Shown here: positions 58,376-64,000 of the stretch, one piece after another
Numbering within the stretch: position 1 is the stretch's first letter
How the letters are laid out: each line of letters starts with the position of its first letter
DNA from: CALDTK01 sp965215215
GTDB taxonomy: Bacteria; Bacteroidota; Bacteroidia; Chitinophagales; Saprospiraceae
Assembly (NCBI GenBank): GCA_965215215.1
Contig: OZ244043.1
Location: 2,914,001 to 2,978,000 of the forward strand
DNA: 64,000 nucleotides
Direction: 5' to 3'
Position numbers and translations under genes: made by a program
Notes under the pieces: model-generated
Database searches by the model: none
What the model was told of the DNA's origin: nothing
What the model saw: only the letters and a program-made list of their open reading frames with translations

Positions 58376-59413
58376 TTATCGTGAATCTAATCCGAGTAGT
58401 TCCGCGTAGACCCGCTCGTATCCACGCACCATGGCCTCGAGGCTGAAGTGCTCGAGCGCGTGCTCGCGGCATCGCTTCCGCGAGAGCTGCCCCGCGCGCT
58501 CGACGGCCTCCGTGGCCTCCGCTACGGAATGGACGAGAAAGCCGGTTTCGCCGTCTCGAATCAGTTCGGACATCGACCCCCGGCGGTAAGCGATTACCGG
58601 GGTGCCGGAGGCCAAGCTCTCGGCCACGCTCAGCCCGAAGGGTTCGTCGAAGTGAATGGGGTGGAGTAGGGCGTAGGCTTGCGCCAAAACCTCACGCCTC
58701 CGCTCGGGACCGACGTTGCCCAGGTACTTTACTCGGTCGCCGTCGATCTGCGGTAGTACCTCCCGCTCCCAGTAGCCCGCGTCCTGTATCAAGCCGGCCA
58801 TGACGAGCTTTCGGCCGCTCGCCCTCGCGATTTCGATTGCATCGACGGGCCCCTTGTCGGAGTGCATCCGCCCGAAGTAAAGCAAGTGCCCACCGGGCGT
58901 CTCGCCGAACCGGAAATCCTGCGTGCGGATGCCGTTGTAAACCGTCGCGGCGTAGCTCAGCGAGGGATCACGATCCGAGTGGCTGATACTTACGTAGGTA
59001 ACCCGGTCATCGTAACGCCGGTAGAGTGGTAAGATCTTGGGGCTCGAAAATCCGTGGATGGTCGTGACCATCGGCGTCTCCACGAGGCGGCTGTAAGCCA
59101 GCGCCATGAAGTCGAAGTGGTTATGGAGCACGTCGAACTCGCCCGCACGCTCCATCACGTGGGCTAGGTGGGTGTACTCGCAAATCTTCGCGTCTTGCGT
59201 GCTGTCGGCTTCGTAGCCCCGCGGTACCGCGGCCGCGAGTCGGGCGGAGGTCACACTGTCCGCGGTCGCGAAAAGGGTTACGTCGTGTCCTGCGGCGACG
59301 AGACCCTCGGTCATGTTGCTCGCCACCTGCTCCCAGGGTCCGTAGGCACGCGGCGGGGTACGCCAGGCGACCGGCGCGATCACGCCTATACGCAGGCGCT
59401 CTGGGTGGGTCAC
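58376..59413 (-). CDS. GT4-family glycosyltransferase
   Basis: The 345-residue product (GTG start) has the GT-B fold of family 4. An N-terminal domain carries RIGVIAPVAWRTPPRAYGPW (a glycine-poor donor-side loop), then DVLHNHFDFMA. The C-terminal donor-binding domain carries LLYFGRMHSDKGP and HFDEPFGLSVAESLASGTPV, the EX7E motif. It transfers a nucleotide-sugar-derived residue to a lipid, glycan or polyol acceptor. It is encoded immediately after the larger GT4 fusion gene (adjacent stop and start), so the pair is co-expressed. Confidence 0.9.
   Translation of the reverse strand: MTHPERLRIGVIAPVAWRTPPRAYGPWEQVASNMTEGLVAAGHDVTLFATADSVTSARLAAAVPRGYEADSTQDAKICEYTHLAHVMERAGEFDVLHNHFDFMALAYSRLVETPMVTTIHGFSSPKILPLYRRYDDRVTYVSISHSDRDPSLSYAATVYNGIRTQDFRFGETPGGHLLYFGRMHSDKGPVDAIEIARASGRKLVMAGLIQDAGYWEREVLPQIDGDRVKYLGNVGPERRREVLAQAYALLHPIHFDEPFGLSVAESLASGTPVIAYRRGSMSELIRDGETGFLVHSVAEATEAVERAGQLSRKRCREHALEHFSLEAMVRGYERVYAELLGLDSR
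58677..58690 (-). repeat. 14-mer repeat GTTTTGGCGCAAGC
   Basis: Copy inside the smaller GT4 gene, on its coding strand. Confidence 0.7.
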
Positions 59414-61717
59414 CTAAGCGGCGTTCACCTTCCGGAGTCGACTCCCGCGTTGCGTCTCGACGGCGGGCGCTACCTCCGGGTGTGCCTTATCCTGGCTATT
59501 GGACTTTTCCAGCAACTCCGCCAGGCGATACCTCGCGAGCCAGAACGCGAGGGTAGATTCCGCACCCTGGTTCCTGTTGCGCCCCCGCTCCATGAGTCCG
59601 TCGAAACAGGATCCGCGCTCGGAGTTGAAGAGCGGCAAACCGACGTCGTTGCGCCCGGTAAACCACTCGTAGCTGATCACGGCCTTGTGTAGGTCGCCGT
59701 CGTAGCCGCTCAGGTCGTACCACGCTCCGTAGAGGTAGACCATGGCCATCGCGTCGAGCGGTTGCTGATCGTAGCGGTTGGGCTCCTCGCCGCGCCGCAT
59801 GAAGCCGTGGCAGCCGATCGGTCGGATCATGCGCTCTTCGAAGGTGTAGCGCTCGAGGAAGGCGGTCGTTTTACGCGCGATGTCGATGTATTCGTCGCGC
59901 TGCAACACCCGGCCCGCGAGCAGTACGGACAGCGGTAAGATGGCGTTGCCGTAGGTGAGTACCGACTCAAACCAATCCCACTCGCTGTCGCTCGCCCGCG
60001 CGTACTCCTCGGTGATGAAGGGGGCCGTACTGGCGATCAGCTCTTTGACGCCCTCGCTAAACTGCTCGCAGCGGGAGATCAGCTCGAGGCCGATTACGCA
60101 GAACGCCACCGCGCGCAAGGAGCGGAGTCTAGCGATGTGCGGACGTGCGCTGAGGTAGAGCTGCCAGGCGTACTCCTTGTGATCCTGACTGACCGCCGCG
60201 CTCTGCAGTACGTAGCAAAGCGACCAAACGGCCCGGCCGAAGCTGTCCTCGCTACCTACGAGGTCGAGGTAATTGCGGTCGTAACCGATGAAGTTGTGGA
60301 AGCGCCCGTCGGAGCACTGGAGATACTCGAGCAGACTCAGGTAGTTGTCCAGCAGCGGCTCGAGCTCGGCGGGCGATCCGCCGGCCTCCAACGCCTGGGC
60401 CACGTAGATGAGCGCTCGTGCATTGTCGTCGAGGCAGTATCCCTCCTTCCGGTTGGGCAGGTGGAAGGTGGCGTGTTGGAGCATCCCGGTACCGTCGGAC
60501 AGTCGGAGGATGTGTTGGTGGTCGGGCGCAGCCAGCTGCTTCGTCTCGCTGATCGGCTTACGTTGGGGGCGGTGTTCTTCCATCACGGTACGAAGCACAT
60601 CGAGATACCGCGCCCCTTGGTTCGCCCAGGTGACTTGTGTGCCGTGTGTTAGGGCGTTGGTTCTCAACGTTTTCAACAGCTCGGGATCCTCTATAAGTTG
60701 GCGTAGCGAGCCGCCGAGACGCTTACTGTCGTTGAAGGGGAAAAGTATTCCACGGTCGTCCGCGAGGAGCTCCTTGGCGTGCCAGAAAGGCGTGCTCACT
60801 ACCGCGCAACCGGCACCCACGGCGTAGGCGAGCGTGCCGCTGGTAATTTGGGCCTCGTTCGGGTAGGGGATCACGTAGATGTCGGTCGCGAGCAGGTAGT
60901 CGGCTAGCGTCTCCTCGTCCACGTATTCGTCGGCGAAGCGGACGTTGTCGGCGAGTCCGAGCTCCTCCACGCGCGCCCAGAGTGATTCGCGGTAAGCCTC
61001 CCCCTCGTGCTTGACGACGTGGGGGTGCGTCTTACCGAGTAGGATGTACAGAAAATCGGGATCGAGCTCCTTGACCGCGGGTAGCGCCTCGATCGCGGTT
61101 TCGATGCCCTTACCGCGCCCCAGCAGTCCGAAGGTGAGTAGCGTACGGCGGTCTCCGAGACCGAAGCGCCCGCGTGCTCCCTCCCGTCGGCCGTAATCGA
61201 AGGCGGGCGCGCCGTGCTCGATGCAGGCGATCCGCTCGGAGGGGATCCGGTACACTTCGTGGAGGATGCGCACCGCGAGGTCGCTCATTACCACCAGCCG
61301 ATCCGCGAGGCGCGCGAGCCGCTCCACGACGAGCCGCTGGTACGCATCGGGCTGGCGCAGTACCGTGTGCATCGTCACGATCAACGGCTTGCGCAAACGC
61401 TCGGCGAAGTCGACGATGAAGCTGCCCGCATCGCCCCCGAAGATTCCGAACTCGTGCTGGATGACTACCGCATCGACGTTGCCGTGGTTGAGCTGAGAGG
61501 CAGCCTGCAGGTACTCCTTGCGGTTGTGCTGCTCGATGGTGCGGGTGACCTCCCGCGGGTACGCGTAGTCGCTCCCGTCGTTGATCGCGGTGACGGAATA
61601 CCCGTAAGCCTGTTTACGTGTTTCGGTGGCAGAAACCATCCCGTCGGCCAGGTGCTTGGTGAACGTCGAGATTCCACAGAGTCGAGGGGGGTAATTGCCA
61701 ACGAAAACGAGCTGCAT
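59414..61717 (-). CDS. GT4 glycosyltransferase fused to an alpha-helical glycan-processing-like domain
   Basis: From the ATG at 61717 the product is 767 residues. Residues 1 to about 375 form a GT4 domain: LVFVGNYPPRLCGISTFTKH, VIQHEFGIFGGDAG, LLTFGLLGRGKGIETAIEAL and IPYPNEAQITSGTLAYAVGA. The remaining 390 residues are helical with repeated aromatic/acidic motifs (YCLDDNARALIYVAQALEAG, FHNFIGYDRNYLDLVGSEDS, DSEWDWFESVLTYGNAILPL). They look like an (alpha/alpha) barrel such as those of glycoside hydrolases or epimerases acting on mannose-type sugars. The activity of that half is not certain. It neighbours the second GT4 gene and the GH130 gene, so a beta-mannoside or related oligosaccharide pathway is likely. 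Confidence 0.85.
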   Translation of the reverse strand: MQLVFVGNYPPRLCGISTFTKHLADGMVSATETRKQAYGYSVTAINDGSDYAYPREVTRTIEQHNRKEYLQAASQLNHGNVDAVVIQHEFGIFGGDAGSFIVDFAERLRKPLIVTMHTVLRQPDAYQRLVVERLARLADRLVVMSDLAVRILHEVYRIPSERIACIEHGAPAFDYGRREGARGRFGLGDRRTLLTFGLLGRGKGIETAIEALPAVKELDPDFLYILLGKTHPHVVKHEGEAYRESLWARVEELGLADNVRFADEYVDEETLADYLLATDIYVIPYPNEAQITSGTLAYAVGAGCAVVSTPFWHAKELLADDRGILFPFNDSKRLGGSLRQLIEDPELLKTLRTNALTHGTQVTWANQGARYLDVLRTVMEEHRPQRKPISETKQLAAPDHQHILRLSDGTGMLQHATFHLPNRKEGYCLDDNARALIYVAQALEAGGSPAELEPLLDNYLSLLEYLQCSDGRFHNFIGYDRNYLDLVGSEDSFGRAVWSLCYVLQSAAVSQDHKEYAWQLYLSARPHIARLRSLRAVAFCVIGLELISRCEQFSEGVKELIASTAPFITEEYARASDSEWDWFESVLTYGNAILPLSVLLAGRVLQRDEYIDIARKTTAFLERYTFEERMIRPIGCHGFMRRGEEPNRYDQQPLDAMAMVYLYGAWYDLSGYDGDLHKAVISYEWFTGRNDVGLPLFNSERGSCFDGLMERGRNRNQGAESTLAFWLARYRLAELLEKSNSQDKAHPEVAPAVETQRGSRLRKVNAA

Positions 61718-61833
61718 GCGGGATACTTTAGGTAAGGTTACACTGTACCCCCGGAGCGCCGTCACCCTGCATTTTGTTCGGTCCGCGTACCGGGTATTAT
61801 GTATGCAATTCGGTATACGTTACCGGTGGCGGT

Positions 61834-62595
61834 TTACCGGTTCGCGGTCAACTCCGCTAGGATCGTGCGCGTAAACTCCCGGGTTACGAGGCGGCCGCTG
61901 ATCGCCGCACGCTCGGCGAGCAGTTCGTCCCAGTGCTCAGTGCCCTGCCACAGCACACGTTTCACCTCGAGCACCGCTTCGGTGTGGAACCCCGCGATCG
62001 TCTCCGCTTTCGCTAAAACGGCTCGATCGAGCTCGTCTGCGTCGGCGTAGATTTCGTTGTAGAGTCCCCGCTGTTTTGCGAAAGCGGCGTCGAACCATTC
62101 GCCGGCGCGCCAACTGAGGTCGGCGAACGCCGCACTCCCCACCTTGCGCTCCACGGCCGGTCCGATCACGAACGGCCCGATGCCGATGGCGAGTTCCGAG
62201 AGCTTCACGCTCGCGTGCTGCGTCGCGAAGGCGAGGTCGCAGGCGGCAACCAGGCCGACCCCGCCCCCGACCGCCTTGCCCTGTACGCGTCCGATGATGG
62301 GCTTCGGGCAGCGCCGCATGGCGTTGATTACCGAGGCGAATCCGGAGAAAAAGGTAAGTCCCTCCGCCTCGTCGCTCACGGCGACCAACTCGTCGAAGGA
62401 GGCCCCGGCGCAGAAGGTGCGTTCCCCCCCCGATCGGAGTACGAGTACGCGCACGGCGGCATCCCGCCCGCAGCACGCGATCGCGTCGGTGAGCTGCAGC
62501 AGTTGCTCGCCGGGTAAGCTGTTGTGCGCGGGGGTCGCGAACTCGACGGTGGCGATTCCGTCGGATACCGTAGATTTTACGTGGGGGTCGGGCAT
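61834..62595 (-). CDS. Enoyl-CoA hydratase/isomerase-family protein
   Basis: From the ATG at 62595 the product is 253 residues of the crotonase fold. TFCAGASFDELVA and GKAVGGGVGLVAACDLAFAT form the oxyanion hole, and KLSELAIGIGPFVIGPAVER carries the Glu at the catalytic position. The second catalytic Glu of true hydratases may be present in PAVERKVG, but the register is not certain, so hydratase versus isomerase cannot be settled. It could serve beta-oxidation or phenylacetate catabolism; paaZ lies 6 kb upstream on the other strand. The start overlaps the histidine kinase stop by 19 bases, so the two genes are probably co-transcribed. Confidence 0.88.
   Translation of the reverse strand: MPDPHVKSTVSDGIATVEFATPAHNSLPGEQLLQLTDAIACCGRDAAVRVLVLRSGGERTFCAGASFDELVAVSDEAEGLTFFSGFASVINAMRRCPKPIIGRVQGKAVGGGVGLVAACDLAFATQHASVKLSELAIGIGPFVIGPAVERKVGSAAFADLSWRAGEWFDAAFAKQRGLYNEIYADADELDRAVLAKAETIAGFHTEAVLEVKRVLWQGTEHWDELLAERAAISGRLVTREFTRTILAELTANR
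62006..62019 (-). repeat. 14-mer repeat GTTTTAGCGAAAGC
   Basis: Copy inside the enoyl-CoA hydratase gene. A shorter core match in the other orientation lies at 62074-62085. Confidence 0.7.
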
Positions 62596-63536
62596 GCGCC
62601 CAAGGTAATTTCGAAGCGGGTCCCCACGCCTACTTCCCCCACGTACGTAACGTCTCCACCGAGTTGGCGCGCTAACCTGCGGCAGATCGCCAGGCCCATG
62701 CCCGTGCCGGGCCGACTCTGATCGCCGACCCGCTTGAAGGGCTGAAACACCTTGTCGGCAAAACTCGTGCAGAGGCCCACCCCGTTGTCCTCGACGATCA
62801 ACGCCGCGGACGCCCCGACCGGCTCGCGCCACACCTGAACCGCGAGCGCGCGCGAATCGTGGCGGTGCACGATCGCGTTGCCGATCAGGTTTTGCAGCAG
62901 CTGACGGACCGCACTGCGGGCGGTAACGATCCGCCCCAGTGGAGCGACCTCGATTTTAGCTCCCGCCTGTTCGATGTCCGAGCTCAAGCCCAGCAGCACT
63001 TCGGTGACTACCTCGTCCAAACAAACTTCCTCGAAGTGGGCACCTACGCCCACCCGGTTGTAGGCGACCAGGTCGTCGATCACGCGGTTCATGCCCTGCG
63101 CGTTGGTTTTGATGTAGGAGAAGTACTCCGCCGCCTCGCCGGACAGCTCATCGCCGAAACGGCGCGCCAGCAGGTTGGCGAAGCTCCCGATGCTGCGTAG
63201 GGGCGTCTTCAGGTCGTGCGAAGCGACGTGCATGAAGGACTGCATCTCGTCGTTGGCCAGCTCGAGCCTCCGGTTGTTTTCCGCCAGATCCAGGCGTTGT
63301 CGGTCGAGCTCGGCCGATTTGTGCTCCAGGTCACGAATCGTGCGATCCAACATGCGCGTGGCGATCAGCTTGTCCTGAACGGTCCGCTCGAAAACGAAAT
63401 CCGTGCGTCGGCGCTCCCGGCGGATGCCCTCCATGGCTTCGGCCAATCTTTCCCGTGCCTCGTCGGTGAGGCACGGCTCGGTGAGCAGCTCGCCGAGCTT
63501 GTCGAGTGGATCAGTTCTGTAGGTCGGGGCCGCCAT
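62577..63536 (-). CDS. Sensor histidine kinase (cytoplasmic)
   Basis: The 319-residue product has a helical N-terminal part ending in a coiled coil (LDLAENNRRLELANDEMQSF). The H-box is HVASHDLKTPLRSIGSFANL with the phosphorylatable His. The ATPase domain has NLIGNAIVHRHDSRA, the G1 box VEDNGVGLC, FQPFKRV and the G2 box GTGMGLAICRRLARQLGGD. No membrane helix is seen, so the sensor input must come from another protein. The FIST-domain gene ends 10 bases upstream on the same strand, and FIST proteins are input domains for such kinases; a kinase-FIST pair is therefore likely. Confidence 0.9.
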   Translation of the reverse strand: MAAPTYRTDPLDKLGELLTEPCLTDEARERLAEAMEGIRRERRRTDFVFERTVQDKLIATRMLDRTIRDLEHKSAELDRQRLDLAENNRRLELANDEMQSFMHVASHDLKTPLRSIGSFANLLARRFGDELSGEAAEYFSYIKTNAQGMNRVIDDLVAYNRVGVGAHFEEVCLDEVVTEVLLGLSSDIEQAGAKIEVAPLGRIVTARSAVRQLLQNLIGNAIVHRHDSRALAVQVWREPVGASAALIVEDNGVGLCTSFADKVFQPFKRVGDQSRPGTGMGLAICRRLARQLGGDVTYVGEVGVGTRFEITLGACPTPT

Positions 63537-63546
63537 CGGGTTACGC

Positions 63547-64000
63547 TTAGTTGGCGGTGGCGGTGGCGGTGGCGGTGGCGCGCGAGCGGATGGAGATCAC
63601 GCAGCAGGTTTCGTTGTGCAGCGTGCTCGCCCCACCTCCGGTAGAGCCGATCTCCCCGTAGCTCAGGTAACCGGCCGATGCCACCCCGCCGAACGCTTCG
63701 TGGATGAGCTCGATCTCGTCCTCGAGCATCGGCCCGAGGGAGGCATGGCGCCCCTTACAACTCACCACGATCGTCGCTTCGGGGACTGCCCTCCCGAGCA
63801 GGCGCTCCCGGAAGTAGGCCACCGTTTGGTCGATTACCTCGAAGCCCGGAGCGATGCTAAACCGAAACCGATCTCCGGCGTGGATCGCGCCGGACATCCG
63901 CATGGCCTGCTCCTCCTCCAGTGCCCCCGCCGGCGCCCGCAACACCTTGCCTTCCGCGCGGACTACCTCGAGCGGGTACTGCGCGATGGCGGTCGAGACG
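63547..64000 (-). CDS. FIST-domain signal-transduction protein, C-terminal part
   Basis: The frame runs off the right edge, so the N-terminus is outside the window; the TTG at 63945 is internal. The visible end matches the FIST C-terminal domain: YPLEVVRAEGKVLRAPAGAL, GDRFRFSIAPGFEVIDQTVA, IVVSCKGRHASLGPMLEDEI, FGGVASAGYLSYGEIGST. FIST domains are proposed to bind small ligands such as amino acids and to regulate attached kinases. The last residues are a run of Ala-Thr repeats encoded by a GGCGGT microsatellite, which could vary in length. It is followed 10 bases later by the histidine kinase gene. Confidence 0.85.
   Translation of the reverse strand, partial: VSTAIAQYPLEVVRAEGKVLRAPAGALEEEQAMRMSGAIHAGDRFRFSIAPGFEVIDQTVAYFRERLLGRAVPEATIVVSCKGRHASLGPMLEDEIELIHEAFGGVASAGYLSYGEIGSTGGGASTLHNETCCVISIRSRATATATATAN
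63553..63580 (+). repeat. GGCGGT hexanucleotide microsatellite
   Basis: Four and two-thirds units of GGCGGT at the 3' end of the FIST gene. On the coding strand they give an Ala-Thr repeat just before the stop. Six-base steps keep the frame. Confidence 0.7.

Noticed and set aside
2668..62019. Chi- or KOPS-type role for the 14-base repeat
   Set aside because: Those elements are strongly biased to one strand along a replichore; here the split is nine to nine. The window may be too short to be final.
1..64000. tRNA, rRNA, CRISPR arrays, insertion sequences, prophage
   Set aside because: I looked for regularly spaced repeats, transposase motifs and tRNA T-arm patterns and found none convincing. 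A tRNAscan or Infernal run would settle the RNA question.

Overview
The window is GC-rich, densely coded bacterial chromosome. It most likely comes from the Bacteroidota, and within them a high-GC relative of Lewinella/Saprospiria. The placement rests on several secreted proteins with C-terminal type IX secretion (T9SS) sorting domains, two large adhesin-like proteins ending in the gliding-motility CHU_C domain, a PorP/SprF partner gene, near absence of Shine-Dalgarno sequences, and -7 promoter boxes close to TAnnTTTG. Rhodothermota share some of these traits and are the main alternative. I saw no rRNA, tRNA, CRISPR array, prophage or insertion sequence; most of the window reads as core chromosome.

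Layout. 1-13.2 kb: the end of a T9SS cargo protein, a VOC-fold protein, a helicase with two membrane segments, a DUF3999/DUF2339 membrane pair, a 1189-residue exported protein and a secreted animal-type haem peroxidase. 13.2-20.7 kb: an orphan NarL-type regulator, a hairpin-rich 600-bp gap, then a surface-protein run (T9SS cargo, SprB-repeat adhesin, PorP/SprF protein, CheY-like regulator). 20.7-25.5 kb: queG, fabG and an MBL hydrolase on the minus strand, then a small beta-barrel, a lipoprotein, ppx/gppA and a 50-residue membrane protein. 25.6-35.4 kb: a clan GH-A-like secreted protein with DUF11 repeats, an ABC exporter, a GT2 glycosyltransferase, pdxH, tatC and small membrane proteins. 35.4-38.2 kb: an AT-richer patch with two paralogous anchored helical proteins and a PRC-barrel protein. 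38.3-47.9 kb: an ABC ATPase/permease pair, a ROK kinase, a SpoIIE-type phosphatase, a TM2-SHOCT protein, and a CBS protein, BamA-like protein, nadK and cyclase run. 47.9-56.0 kb: an aldehyde dehydrogenase, a second CHU_C adhesin, two FKBP lipoproteins and paaZ. 56.1-64 kb: a GH130 enzyme (frameshifted) with two GT4 glycosyltransferases, an enoyl-CoA hydratase, and a histidine kinase with a FIST sensor.

The most unusual signal is not a gene. The 14-mer GTTTTRGCGNAAGC occurs at least 18 times, nine in each orientation, in every reading frame and just after three stop codons. Its density and lack of strand bias resemble the DNA uptake sequences of Neisseria and Haemophilus or the HIP1 element of cyanobacteria. 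I know of no description of such an element for this group.

Other points worth checking are a one-base frameshift at the 5' end of the GH130 gene, two genes whose conserved N-termini lack any ATG/GTG/TTG start, many -7 boxes only 2-10 bases before start codons (near-leaderless transcripts), and the membrane-anchored helicase.
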